From Pseudomonadota bacterium (GTDB lineage Bacteria; Chloroflexota; UBA6077; JAJPHF01): DNA of 64,000 nt. The notes beneath the pieces are model-generated. The model saw only the letters and a program-made list of their open reading frames with translations. It was not told where the DNA came from and did no database searches. The translations under genes were made by a program, and so were the position numbers. Positions 41,680-50,624 of the stretch are shown here, one piece after another. The stretch is from assembly GCA_021325365.1 (NCBI GenBank), contig JAJPHF010000155.1, positions 58,680 through 122,679 of the forward strand. Reading direction: 5' to 3'. How positions within the stretch are numbered: position 1 is the first letter of the stretch; every line of letters begins with the position of its first letter.

Positions 41680-42657
41680 TCAATCAGGCACCGCGCGCCG
41701 TCCATTAGTTGGCCACCAGAAGGCGGGGAGCTTGGCGCGCTGTCCAGGCTCAAGCGTCAGGCGAGGTAGCAGGCCAGAGCGGGCGAGCGGCGCGGGCACC
41801 CAACCGGCCTTGGGGCCTTGCAGCCGGCCGCGCCGCGCCACCACGTCGGTCAGCGGCCAGACGGTCGCCGTCACCTGCTGGGCGGCCGCGCGGCCAATGT
41901 GGCCGCCGAGCATGGTGGCGGGCTGGTAGCCGTGCAGGTGGAGCGCCTGGCCGGGGGCGGCGACGGCCGGCTGGAGGGCGGGTTGCGCCGCGTAGAGGCC
42001 GACCATCGACCAGGCGGCCGGGGCGTAGTCGCCGAAGCGGAAGTAGTCGTCGCCCACGTAGCCGCCGCTCAGGTCCAGCCCGGTCAGCGGGATGTTGTAG
42101 GCGACGGTGGTCTGCACGGGGCCGAACGAACCCTCCAGGCGGATGCCGGCGAGCGCGATGCCCTGTGCCGCCAGCCGCGCGGCCAGCCAGGCGTGTACGT
42201 CGTCCACGTCATCGAGCGAGAGCGTTACGGCCGCCGCGGGGTCGCCGACGGCGAGGCCGACGAACGGCAAGTAGGGCTCGCCGCCGAGCGCGCGGTCCGT
42301 GCGCCAGGCCGCCAGATCGCGGATGGTGGCGTGCGTCGGCGGATCGGGGTCCGCCCACCAGTAGTGGAGCGCTGCGGCGGTGCCCTCGGGCATCAGCTCG
42401 CCGTTGCGCCCGAACCAGTTGGTCGTCCCGACGCCGACGACCGGCCAGTTGGGCGGGAAGGCGGCTAGGTCGCGATTCACATCGTCGATGGTCACAGTGT
42501 GCAGCAGGTCGCCGGCCAGGAGGCTCTCCACCGTGTTGTAGAGCAGGAGCGACGGCTGCGCGGGGCTGCCCTGCGCGCTCGCCCCGTCCCCGCCGGTGAG
42601 CAGCCCGAGCGCCAGGACCAGTGCGAGCAGCACGACCGCCAGACGGCGCAGTTTCAT
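41680..42657 (-). CDS. secreted alpha-acetolactate-decarboxylase-like protein
   Basis: A 325-residue protein from ATG 42657, behind GAGGAGGAGAGG; a long in-frame extension to 43362 overlaps the upstream gene and is rejected. It has a signal peptide (MKLRRLAVVLLALVLALG). The body resembles the acetolactate decarboxylase fold: LLLYNTVESLLAGDL at the start, GVGTTNWFGRNGELM, IRLEGSFGPVQTTVAYNIPL, and the metal-ligand pair ALHLHGYQPAT / LGGHIG, similar to the HxH...GGHV of BudA. The rest diverges, so the reaction may differ. It follows the haem-type membrane protein by 32 bp and is likely co-transcribed. Confidence 0.55.
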   Translation of the reverse strand: MKLRRLAVVLLALVLALGLLTGGDGASAQGSPAQPSLLLYNTVESLLAGDLLHTVTIDDVNRDLAAFPPNWPVVGVGTTNWFGRNGELMPEGTAAALHYWWADPDPPTHATIRDLAAWRTDRALGGEPYLPFVGLAVGDPAAAVTLSLDDVDDVHAWLAARLAAQGIALAGIRLEGSFGPVQTTVAYNIPLTGLDLSGGYVGDDYFRFGDYAPAAWSMVGLYAAQPALQPAVAAPGQALHLHGYQPATMLGGHIGRAAAQQVTATVWPLTDVVARRGRLQGPKAGWVPAPLARSGLLPRLTLEPGQRAKLPAFWWPTNGRRAVPD

Positions 42658-42689
42658 CCAGTCCTCTCCTCCTCCGCGCCGGCGACCGA

Positions 42690-43250
42690 TCAGCTCAGGC
42701 GCGTCCGCCGGGCGCGGCGGACGGCGACACGGCGCAGGTAGCTGCCGCCGCGGATAGCCACGCCGAGCGCGGCGGCGGCCAGCGCCGCGCTGTAACCGAC
42801 GCGCAGCACCGGATGCCAAGCGTCTGGCCCCGCCGCGACGCCGTGCCACAAGGCGACCGCCGTGGCCGGGTAGGCGAGCGCGTGCAGCCAGCGCCAGCGG
42901 GGATAGCCCACACGCCGCCGCGCGTAGTAACTGGCCGTCACGATGGCCAGCGTGTACACGACGAACGGCCCCACAGCGATGGCGAACGGCACGCCCTCCA
43001 CCGCGACGGGCCACCACCAGGCTAGCCCAGCGCCCGGCCCGCGCCGCGGCCAGAGCAGCGCGCCGTGGGCCACGGCCAGCGCGACGAGCGCCCAGGAGAG
43101 CCACTGATGGCTGTCGAACAGCCAGCGACGGCCGGCCCAGCGCGCGCCCAGGCGGCCCGACAGCAGCGCGCCGCCCACCAGCGCGGCTACCCCCACGGCA
43201 TAGCCTACCAGACCGAGGACGTTGCCCCAGTAGGCCGCGCTCACCGGCAT
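42690..43250 (-). CDS. ferric-reductase/YedZ-like haem membrane protein
   Basis: A 186-residue integral membrane protein with about five spans. Histidines are placed in hydrophobic helices at FDSHQWLSWALVALAVAHGALLW and RWLHALAYPATAVALWHGV, giving two pairs about 13 residues apart. That is the bis-haem pattern of the ferric-reductase-like transmembrane (FRD/MsrQ) family. It would carry electrons across the membrane. No flavin or NAD-binding tail is attached. The next gene downstream is the secreted acetolactate-decarboxylase-like protein. Confidence 0.7.
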   Translation of the reverse strand: MPVSAAYWGNVLGLVGYAVGVAALVGGALLSGRLGARWAGRRWLFDSHQWLSWALVALAVAHGALLWPRRGPGAGLAWWWPVAVEGVPFAIAVGPFVVYTLAIVTASYYARRRVGYPRWRWLHALAYPATAVALWHGVAAGPDAWHPVLRVGYSAALAAAALGVAIRGGSYLRRVAVRRARRTRLS

Positions 43251-43408
43251 ACCACCTCCGTCGTCGCGATAAGCCTATCCGCGAGCATCGTATGGCGCGC
43301 GGTCGGGCTGATCGATCCGAGGGCGCCGGGCGCGCGGCCCGACGGCCCCGAACATGATGCACGACATCCCTGCCCGACGTTGACCGCAGGCAGTGCGGGC
43401 AAGGCGCA

Positions 43409-45121
43409 TCAGTCCTGACCGCGGGCGACGACGGCGACGAACGGCGCTACGGCGCCCAGGTAGGCCAGGCCGATGCTGGGCGCGACGACGCGCGCGGGCA
43501 GGAGCGAGAACAGGCCCACGCCCAGCGCGGCGCTCAGTACGGCGCCGGACCACAGGCAGCCCGGCGCGACGATGGCGAGGTCCACGAGCCGCCACCGACG
43601 CGTCCAGCCCAGGCGCACACGGCTGCTCAGCAGCAGGTGGGGCAGCGCAGCGACGGCCGCGAGCAGCAGGTTGGACACGAGCGCCGCCACGGCGTAGCTG
43701 CCCACGAGCGCGAGCGTGAAGGCGAGGCGCTCGGCTGGCGGGCTAGCGCCGCGCAGCCGGCGTCGCAGCGCGTAGAGTCCCACCAGGCCCGTGAGCACCA
43801 GGCCCACCCACGCGCCGACGCGCGGGCCTGTCGGGGCGGCGCCCAGCCCCGGCAGCGGCGCAGTCAGCCCGACCAGAGTGGCGAGGCCCACGGCCCCCAG
43901 CCAGTAGCCCGCCGGTCCTGCTAGCGCTCGGACGCGGCGCCGGTCGGGGGCCACCGCCAGGAGGGCGCGGCCGGGGCCGGGCGCGGCGCGCGCCGCGCCC
44001 GGCCCCGGCCGCGCCCCTAGCCCCGGCCCTCTAATGCCCAGCCCGACCGACGCGATGGCGAGCTGCGCCAGCGCGAACAGCGCGACCGCCACCCCCGCGC
44101 CCCAGACCTGCCAGGCGGGCACGTAGCGGTTGCCCTGGACCAGGAACCGGCCCGAGCCGCTCAGCAGGCCGCCGCCATCGACGCGGCGCACGAACTCCTC
44201 GGCGAAGCGCCCGGCCCGGCCCAGCGCCTCGGCCGACACCTGGTCGAGCGTGTCACACGGCTCGTGGTAGCAGTGGCGCGGGGCGCCGGGACGCGGCGGG
44301 CCGTCGTAGAAGAACAGCGCGGGATAGCCGCGCAGCGCAAACACGGCCGAATCGCTGCCGGGGTCGTCGATGGCGCCAGCCACGCGCCACCACGTCTTGG
44401 CGCGGTCGGGCACGAGGGCGGCCGTGTCGCGCGCCACGAGGTCGAAGAGCAGCGCGGTGGCGGGCAGGGGCAGAAACGTCCAGTGGCCCACGTGAGTGCT
44501 GGCGGCGTCGCGCCAGCCGAGCATGTCGAAGTTCAGCATGAGCCGCACGCGCGGCAGATCGGGCCAGTGGTCGGCGAAGTAGGCCGCGCCCGCCAGGCCG
44601 ACCTCCTCGGCGCCGAAGGAGACGAAGACGTAGGTGTAGTGGTGCGGGGTAGCGGTGAGGGCGCGGGCTAGCTCGAGGAGAGTGGCGGTACCCGAGCCGT
44701 TGTCGTCGGCGCCCTGCCGGGTCGTCGCTACCACGTCGCGGTGGGCGCCGAACACGAGCGCGTCGGGGACCGCGCCCCGCTGCACGCCGACGACGTTGAT
44801 GCCGTCGTAGCGGCCCCAGTCGGTCACGCCCGCAAAGCCGTAGGCCTGGAAGCGCTGCTCGGCGACTTCCAGGCCCAGCCCGCGCAGCTCGTCACCGACC
44901 CAGCGCGCCGCTGCCGCGTCGACCGGCGTACCCGTCACACGGTCCGGGAACTCGGTTGCCAGCCGCATCAGCTGCGCGTAGGCGCGCGCCTGGTCGAAGC
45001 CGAGCGGGGGCGACGGTGGGAGCGCTGCGCTTGGCAGGGGCCGCGACCACGCTAGTAGGCCGTAGCCCAGCGCGGCGAGCAATGCGTAGCTCAGCCACGT
45101 TAGCCGGTCGAGCGATCGCAT
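43409..45121 (-). CDS. M28-family metallopeptidase with polytopic membrane tail
   Basis: A 570-residue protein from ATG 45121 (a GTG at 45130 is an alternative). An N-terminal membrane helix (WLSYALLAALGYGLLAW) is followed by an M28 aminopeptidase domain: zinc ligands His and Asp in GAHRDVVATTRQGADDNGSG, catalytic Glu-Glu in FGAEEVGLAG, Asp in LNFDMLGW and the last His in YHEPCDTLD. From ~345 there are about six more hydrophobic segments. The first loop of this tail contains a 54-bp perfect palindrome in the DNA (43963-44016), encoding a Gly/Pro/Arg/Ala-rich patch. The peptidase domain would face outside the cytoplasm. Confidence 0.9.
   Translation of the reverse strand: MRSLDRLTWLSYALLAALGYGLLAWSRPLPSAALPPSPPLGFDQARAYAQLMRLATEFPDRVTGTPVDAAAARWVGDELRGLGLEVAEQRFQAYGFAGVTDWGRYDGINVVGVQRGAVPDALVFGAHRDVVATTRQGADDNGSGTATLLELARALTATPHHYTYVFVSFGAEEVGLAGAAYFADHWPDLPRVRLMLNFDMLGWRDAASTHVGHWTFLPLPATALLFDLVARDTAALVPDRAKTWWRVAGAIDDPGSDSAVFALRGYPALFFYDGPPRPGAPRHCYHEPCDTLDQVSAEALGRAGRFAEEFVRRVDGGGLLSGSGRFLVQGNRYVPAWQVWGAGVAVALFALAQLAIASVGLGIRGPGLGARPGPGAARAAPGPGRALLAVAPDRRRVRALAGPAGYWLGAVGLATLVGLTAPLPGLGAAPTGPRVGAWVGLVLTGLVGLYALRRRLRGASPPAERLAFTLALVGSYAVAALVSNLLLAAVAALPHLLLSSRVRLGWTRRWRLVDLAIVAPGCLWSGAVLSAALGVGLFSLLPARVVAPSIGLAYLGAVAPFVAVVARGQD
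43963..44016. repeat. 54-bp perfect palindrome within the M28 peptidase gene
   Basis: Bases 43963-43989 are the exact reverse complement of 43990-44016. It encodes a Gly/Pro/Ala/Arg patch in a loop between membrane helices, and keeps the frame. It resembles in form the loopless palindromes at gene ends (10265-10312, 6704-6756). Confidence 0.85.
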
Positions 45122-45213
45122 GGCTCTCACGCGTGAATGGTAGACTGCCAGCGGCGCATGCGGGTACTAATGACTGAGTTCAACGCCGGAATCGGGGCGA
45201 GGAGTAGCGGAGC

Positions 45214-46704
45214 TTGCTCGCGCACGGCCGCCTGTGGACCGCGTACCTGATCGTGTTCGTCAGCAGCGCGTGCACGCTCGTGCTCGAGCTGGTCGCCGGG
45301 CGCCTGCTCGCCCCCTACGTCGGCGTCTCGCTGTACACCTGGACCAGCATCATCGGCGTCGTGCTGGCGGGCATCACGATCGGCAACTACCTGGGCGGCG
45401 TGCTGGCTGACCGTCGTCCGCAGCGCAGCACGCTCGGCGCGCTGCTGCTCGCGAGCGGGGCGGCGAGCCTGGCGGTGCTCGCGCTCGTGGGGCTGCTCGC
45501 CCCGGTCGCGGGCGCCGGCTGGCCGCTCGTGCCGCGCATCCTCGTGCTGGCCACGATCTTCTTGGTGCCGAGCACCATCCTGGGCATGGTGGCGCCCGTC
45601 GTCGTGCGGCTTAGCCTGGACGACCTCACCCGCGCGGGCCACACTGTAGGTAAGATCTACGCGTGCTCGGCGCTCGGTAGCATCGTCGGCACCTTCGCGA
45701 CCGGCTACTGGCTGATCGCCACGTTCGGCACCCGCGCGATCATCCTGGGCGTGGGGCTGGCGCTGGTCCTGATGGCGGTTGCGTTCGGCGGCTTCTGGCG
45801 CCCGGCGCGGCGCCCGCTCGTGATCGCCGCCGTCGCGGCCGGGACCGGCGCGCTGCTTGGGGCGACAGGGTTGCTGGCAGGGCCCTGCAACGTGGCCGAG
45901 AGCAGCTACTACTGCATCCAGGTGCGCGACGGCGAGTATCAGGGCCACCCGGTTCGCCAGCTGATCCTCGACCACCTGATCCACAGCCACAGCGACCTGG
46001 CCGACCCGACCTACGTCGCCTACGAGTACGAGCGCGCCTACGCCACGGTGACGGCGACCATCGCCGCGCGCCAGCCTAACCTACGCGCGCTGTTCCTCGG
46101 CGGCGGCGGCTACACCTTCCCGCGGTACCTGGCAGCGCGCTATCCCGCGGCCAGCATTGAGGTAGCCGAGATCGATCCCGCCGTAACGGCCGCGGCCTAC
46201 CAGTACATGGGACTGCCGCCCGACTCGCGCGTGGTGACCTACAACCGCGACGCGCGGCTCGTGTTGGACGACCTCGTCACGAGCGGGCGGCAGTACGACG
46301 TGATCTTCGGCGACGCCTTCAACGATCTCTCGATCCCATACCATCTCACGACGCGCGAGGTCGCGGCGAAGCTCGCGCGGCTCGTGGCTCCAGGGGGCGC
46401 TTACCTCGCCAACATCATCGACGACCCCGCGCGCGGCGAGTTCATGCGCGCCTACGCGCAGACGCTCGCCACAGCCTTTCCCGATGTCGCGGTAGTGCGC
46501 ACCGAGGCCAGCCGCGACTTGAACGGCCTCAGCACCTACGTGCTGGCCGCGAGCGCGGCGCCGCTTGACCCCACGGCGATACCCATTCTTCCCCCCGAGC
46601 GCGTGGCCGATTGGCTGGCCGCGGGACGGCCGCTGGTCCTCAGCGACGATTACGCGCCCGTCGATAATCTTATGGCGCCAATGTTCAACGAGCGCGGCTC
46701 GTGA
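45214..46704 (+). CDS. membrane-fused spermidine synthase-like protein
   Basis: A 496-residue protein starting at TTG 45214, behind GAGGAG. The first ~225 residues contain six to seven transmembrane helices (from LWTAYLIVFVSSACTLVLELVAGRLLAPYVG on). The C-terminal half is a spermidine synthase/methyltransferase fold: LFLGGGGYTFPRYL (nucleotide loop), VAEIDPAV, RDARLVLDDL and FGDAFNDLSIPYHLTT. Such fused proteins are widespread and rarely true spermidine synthases; the catalytic pattern is only partly kept. It is divergent from the M28 peptidase gene, 92 bp apart, sharing a promoter region. Confidence 0.85.
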   Translation: MLAHGRLWTAYLIVFVSSACTLVLELVAGRLLAPYVGVSLYTWTSIIGVVLAGITIGNYLGGVLADRRPQRSTLGALLLASGAASLAVLALVGLLAPVAGAGWPLVPRILVLATIFLVPSTILGMVAPVVVRLSLDDLTRAGHTVGKIYACSALGSIVGTFATGYWLIATFGTRAIILGVGLALVLMAVAFGGFWRPARRPLVIAAVAAGTGALLGATGLLAGPCNVAESSYYCIQVRDGEYQGHPVRQLILDHLIHSHSDLADPTYVAYEYERAYATVTATIAARQPNLRALFLGGGGYTFPRYLAARYPAASIEVAEIDPAVTAAAYQYMGLPPDSRVVTYNRDARLVLDDLVTSGRQYDVIFGDAFNDLSIPYHLTTREVAAKLARLVAPGGAYLANIIDDPARGEFMRAYAQTLATAFPDVAVVRTEASRDLNGLSTYVLAASAAPLDPTAIPILPPERVADWLAAGRPLVLSDDYAPVDNLMAPMFNERGS

Positions 46705-46935
46705 GGTAGCGCTCGGTCGTTCGGGGTCGGTACGCCACGGGCGGTGGTCGTTCCAGTCGAGCCGCGTGCCCAGCCGCGCTGGCGACCGGTCACGCATTCG
46801 CCTACAATCGGCCGAAGCGGGCGGCTGGCGCGGTGGGCTCGCCCATTCGGGTGAAGCCGGCACGCAGCCGGCGCTGGCGCTTTCTGGGCGCTGCCAATTC
46901 CAGGTGGCGTCCTGCGGTCGAGGCCAAGGTAGGGT

Positions 46936-48108
46936 ATGCGGGTTCTAATCGCGGAAGACAGCGCCATGACGCGCCGCATCCTGCGGGAGGCGGTGGAGTC
47001 GCTCGGGCACCAGTGCCTGGAGGCAGCCGATGGCGCCACCGCTTGGGCGCTGTACCAGGACACGGGCGCCGACGTCATCATCAGCGACTGGATCATGCCC
47101 ATTATGGACGGCCCCGAGCTGTGCCGACGGGTGCGCACCCATCGCTGTGACGCGGCGTGCGGCGCCCACCCAGCGTACACGTACTTTATTTTCCTGACCA
47201 TGCTGGAGGACAAGCAGCACGCGGTCGAAGGGATGGAGGCGGGCGCGGACGACTACCTCGTCAAGCCGCTCGATCGCGACGACTTGCACCTTCGGCTCAT
47301 CGCCGCCTCCCGGGTCACCGCACTACACCGAGAGCTAGCCGCCCGCCGCGGCGAGAGCCTACGGCGGCTCGCGCGGCGCGAAGCGTTGCTGCGCCTGGCC
47401 CGCCGCTTCGCTGCCGAGGGCAATCTTGAGCAGCTCCTCACGGAGCTGCTCACGGAGGCGGTTGCGGCGCTAGGCGCGGAGAACGGCAACTTGATGCGGT
47501 GGAACGAGCAGGAGGCGCGCCTAGTGACGGCGCGTACGCGGTTCGCGACGACGGCGGTCCCGGACACGCTCACGCTAGGCCAGGGCGCCGCCGGTCGGGC
47601 CGTGGCGCGGCGCGCGCCGGTGATCGTCATGGACTACCAGCACGAGTGCATGGGCGAGACGCCCGCGGCGGCCGTGGGCGTGCGCGCGGCCGCCGCCGCG
47701 CCGATGCTGCACGAGGGGCGCCTGCTGGGCGCGATCTCGGTGATCAGCTTCGATCCGGCCAAGCGGTTCACCGCCGAAGACGCGGAAGTGCTCGAGCTGC
47801 TCGCCGGCATGGGCGCGGCAACGCTGGTAGGGCTGGAGCGCGCGCGGCTCGACGGCGTGCTGCTGGCGGTCCGCACGCTGGAGCACGAGCTGAACAACAA
47901 GCTCACGCTGACGGTGGGCTACACAGAGATGATCGGGAGCGCCGACGACTTGCCGCCGCGGCTCCGTCCCGCCGCGAGCGAGGCGCATCGCGGGGCGCGG
48001 GACGCGGCCCATATCGTGCAGCAGCTTCAGCAGGTGATCCAGCTCCAGGAAATCGAATGGGGCGCGCACGTGGGCACAACGATCGACCTCGACGAGTCCA
48101 TGTGCTAA
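46936..48108 (+). CDS. receiver-GAF protein with a kinase-like dimerisation helix
   Basis: A 390-residue signalling protein from ATG 46936. Receiver domain ~1-125 with acidic Glu7/Asp8, phospho-acceptor Asp51 (ISDWIMPIMDG), Thr88 and Lys110. A coiled segment leads to a GAF domain (~150-305; LTLGQGAAGRAVARRAPVIV, AAPMLHEGRLLGAISV). The last ~75 residues resemble a histidine-kinase phosphotransfer helix, with LEHELNNKL around His317, but the protein stops before any ATP-binding domain. It may act as an output or phosphotransfer protein for another kinase. No partner is adjacent. Confidence 0.85.
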   Translation: MRVLIAEDSAMTRRILREAVESLGHQCLEAADGATAWALYQDTGADVIISDWIMPIMDGPELCRRVRTHRCDAACGAHPAYTYFIFLTMLEDKQHAVEGMEAGADDYLVKPLDRDDLHLRLIAASRVTALHRELAARRGESLRRLARREALLRLARRFAAEGNLEQLLTELLTEAVAALGAENGNLMRWNEQEARLVTARTRFATTAVPDTLTLGQGAAGRAVARRAPVIVMDYQHECMGETPAAAVGVRAAAAAPMLHEGRLLGAISVISFDPAKRFTAEDAEVLELLAGMGAATLVGLERARLDGVLLAVRTLEHELNNKLTLTVGYTEMIGSADDLPPRLRPAASEAHRGARDAAHIVQQLQQVIQLQEIEWGAHVGTTIDLDESMC

Positions 48109-48120
48109 GCTGGTCTGCTG

Positions 48121-48162
48121 GGGTGGGGCGACGCCTGCCGTGCGCTGGCATCGGCCCCACCC
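48121..48162 (+). terminator. candidate 9-bp hairpin terminator
   Basis: GGGTGGGGC at 48121-48129 pairs with GCCCCACCC at 48154-48162 across a 24-nt loop. It lies in the 80-bp gap between the receiver-GAF gene and the carboxylase gene. It may be a terminator or attenuator; the long loop makes this uncertain. Confidence 0.35.
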
Positions 48163-48189
48163 TGGACCGGACGCTAGGGGCCGAACGCA

Positions 48190-49812
48190 GTGGCAGACGC
48201 CGAAGGCGCGGTTCTTCCGACGGCCGTGGACCCGGCCAGCCCCGCCTACCAGGCCAATCGCGCCCACGCGGAAGCGCAGCGCGCCCTGCTCACGGAGCGG
48301 CTCGCCTGGGCACGGGCGGGCGGCGGCCCCGAGGCTGTGCGGCGTCACCGCGCGCGCGGCAAGCTGCTCGCCCGCGAGCGCATCGACGCGCTGGTGGACC
48401 CGGGCACCGCGTTCCTCGAGTTCTCGCCGCTCGCCGCCTGGGAGATGTACGACGGCGAGGCGCCGGCCGCGGGCATCGTCACCGGGATCGGCGCGGTCCA
48501 CGGTCAGGAGGTCGTGGTCGTCGCGAACGACGCCACCGTGAAGGGCGGCACGTACTATCCGCTCACCGTCAAGAAGCACCTGCGCGCTCAGGAGATCGCC
48601 GCCGAGAACCACCTGCCGTGCGTGTACCTGGTGGACTCGGGCGGCGCCTTCCTGCCTCTCCAGGACCAGGTGTTCCCGGACCGCGACCACTTCGGCCGCA
48701 TCTTCTACAACCAGGCGCAGATGTCGGCCGCTAACATCCCGCAGATCGCGGCGGTGATGGGCTCGTGTACCGCCGGTGGGGCCTACGTGCCGGCGATGAG
48801 CGACGAGACGATTATCGTGCGCGGCACGGGAACGATTTTCATCGGCGGGCCGCCGCTGGTGAAGGCGGCAACCGGCGAGGAGGTGACCGCGGAGGAGCTG
48901 GGCGGCGCCGACGTACACACGCGGCTGTCGGGGGTAGCCGACTATCTGGCTGAGGACGACCGCCACGCGCTGGCGATCGTGCGCGACATCGTGGCACGGC
49001 TGCACCGACCACGCTACCTGCCGTGGGAGGTGCTGCCCGTGCGGCCGCCGCGCTACGACCCGGCCGAGCTATACGGCATCGTGCCCGCTGATCCGCGCCA
49101 GCCCTACGACGTACACGAGGTGCTGGCTCGCCTGCTCGACGACAGCCGCTTCGACGAGTTCAAGGCCCGCTATGGCACGACGCTCGTCTGCGGCTGGGGA
49201 CGTATCTGGGGCTACCCAGTGGGTGTGCTGGCGAACAACGGGGTGCTGTTCTCGGAGAGCGCGCTGAAGGGCGCCCACTTCATCGAGCTGTGCTGCTTCC
49301 GCAAAATCCCGCTGCTGTTCCTACAGAACATCACGGGCTTCATGGTGGGCCGCGAGAGCGAGAATCGAGGGTTGGCCCGCGACGGCGCGAAGCTGGTGAT
49401 GGCGGTGGCGAACGCGCAGGTGCCCCGCTTCACGGTCATCATCGGCGGCTCGTATGGCGCCGGGAACTACGGCATGTGCGGGCGGGGCTACAGCCCGCGG
49501 CAGCTCTGGCTGTGGCCCAGCGCGCGGACGGCGGTGATGGGCGGCGAGCAGGCCGCCGACGTGCTGGTGACGGTGCGGCGCGACCAGCTGCGGGCGCGGG
49601 GCGCGGCGCTGGACGCGGCGGCGGAGGCGGCGCTGCGCGACCCGATTCTGGCAAAGTACGAGCGGGAGAGCAGCCCCTACTACAGCACGGCGCGCCTGTG
49701 GGACGACGGGCTGATCGACCCCGTGGACACGCGCCTGGTGCTGGGCCTGGGCCTCGCCGCGGCCACGCGCGCGCCCATCCCCGAGCCGCGCTTCGGCATC
49801 TTCCGCATGTAG
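48190..49812 (+). CDS. mccB: biotin-dependent acyl-CoA carboxylase, carboxyltransferase subunit (methylcrotonyl-CoA type)
   Basis: A 540-residue carboxyltransferase from GTG 48190. It moves CO2 from carboxybiotin to an acyl-CoA. It matches the 3-methylcrotonyl-CoA carboxylase beta type: [101 protein letters not shown], and NITGFMVG with [14 protein letters not shown] near the end. Together with the biotin carboxylase subunit at 50625 it would form the leucine-degradation enzyme, but propionyl- or geranyl-CoA cannot be excluded. The subunits are separated by a conserved hypothetical gene. Confidence 0.93.
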   Translation: MADAEGAVLPTAVDPASPAYQANRAHAEAQRALLTERLAWARAGGGPEAVRRHRARGKLLARERIDALVDPGTAFLEFSPLAAWEMYDGEAPAAGIVTGIGAVHGQEVVVVANDATVKGGTYYPLTVKKHLRAQEIAAENHLPCVYLVDSGGAFLPLQDQVFPDRDHFGRIFYNQAQMSAANIPQIAAVMGSCTAGGAYVPAMSDETIIVRGTGTIFIGGPPLVKAATGEEVTAEELGGADVHTRLSGVADYLAEDDRHALAIVRDIVARLHRPRYLPWEVLPVRPPRYDPAELYGIVPADPRQPYDVHEVLARLLDDSRFDEFKARYGTTLVCGWGRIWGYPVGVLANNGVLFSESALKGAHFIELCCFRKIPLLFLQNITGFMVGRESENRGLARDGAKLVMAVANAQVPRFTVIIGGSYGAGNYGMCGRGYSPRQLWLWPSARTAVMGGEQAADVLVTVRRDQLRARGAALDAAAEAALRDPILAKYERESSPYYSTARLWDDGLIDPVDTRLVLGLGLAAATRAPIPEPRFGIFRM

Positions 49813-49836
49813 CCGGCCGCTGCCCAGTCGGCAAAG

Positions 49837-49862
49837 CTGACGCGGAATGGGCAGCGTATACT
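49837..49862 (+). promoter_or_regulatory. candidate promoter upstream of the 183-residue gene
   Basis: TATACT at 49857-49862 is a good -10 match in GC-rich DNA, about 60 bp before ATG 49922. The nearest -35-like sequence (CTGACG at 49837-49842) is too close for a canonical spacer. It suggests an internal promoter in the carboxylase gene group. Confidence 0.3.
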
Positions 49863-49921
49863 AGGAGTATCCTGCCAGGACCGCTCCAAGCCATCACCGG
49901 GTCACCGTGTAGAGGAATGCC

Positions 49922-50473
49922 ATGCCGAAGTGGCGCGAGGAGGTCTACAAGCTGCCCAAGGACCCGAAATGGCCCGCTCGTCCCGGCTACAAGACGTTTG
50001 TGGCCGAGCGGGGCGCGGTCCGCTTCGACATCCCGCAGGACTGGGTCGTGGAGCCGGGCGACAACTCGATCAAGTTCCTCGATCAACCCTCGCCGGACAA
50101 TACCTGCGGGCTCGAAATGTCGGTCTTCCACCTGCGTCCGGGCCCCGATTGGAGCAAGCTGCCGCTCGTCCAGCTTCTGTCGAACGTTACCAAGGAGAGC
50201 AACTTCGAGGTGCTGTCCCGCCGTGAGCCGGTGTACCAGCGGCGGAGCGACCTGGAGATCGTGTGGCTGGAGACGCGCTACATCGATCCAGAGGAACACC
50301 GCGAGGCGCGCTCGCGGACCAGCGTGGCGCGGCGCGGCCTGATTCAGCCGCTCTTCACCTTCGCCTTCTGGCCCGAGGATGCCCGGCGCGTGCTGCCCGC
50401 GTGGAACGAGCTGCTGCGCTCCCTGCGCCTGGGCGAGTACGTCGCGTTCCCCCTCCAGCTCGACCACAACTGA
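49922..50473 (+). CDS. conserved hypothetical protein within the carboxylase group
   Basis: A 183-residue cytoplasmic protein from ATG 49922, with AGAGGAAT just before it. No membrane span or export signal. The sequence AVRFDIPQDWVVEPGDNSIKFLDQPSPDNTC and then LEMSVFHL looks like a beta-sandwich, followed by a helix-strand pattern (LEIVWLETRYID, FTFAFWPEDARRVLPAWNELLRSLRLGEY). This pattern resembles the PsbP/DcrB-like fold (FAFW..D...W..LL.SL), though without a lipid anchor. Its place between the two carboxylase subunits suggests co-expression. Function unknown. Confidence 0.65.
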   Translation: MPKWREEVYKLPKDPKWPARPGYKTFVAERGAVRFDIPQDWVVEPGDNSIKFLDQPSPDNTCGLEMSVFHLRPGPDWSKLPLVQLLSNVTKESNFEVLSRREPVYQRRSDLEIVWLETRYIDPEEHREARSRTSVARRGLIQPLFTFAFWPEDARRVLPAWNELLRSLRLGEYVAFPLQLDHN

Positions 50474-50624
50474 GTTGGCGGCCCGGCCCGCGCGCAGGTC
50501 CGCATACGTCGAAGCTTCCCGTGGCCTGGGCGAGGCGTTCGGCGACTGGTCAAGGAGCTGGTGTCGTCCGCGACGAGCCGACAGCCCAGAGCGCCACATT
50601 CATGACGAGGTGCTAGCGCCGCCG

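Noticed and set aside
42658..43362. Long N-terminal extension of the acetolactate-decarboxylase-like protein
   Set aside because: It overlaps the better-supported haem membrane-protein gene in another frame, and the ATG at 42657 has a strong site followed directly by a signal peptide.
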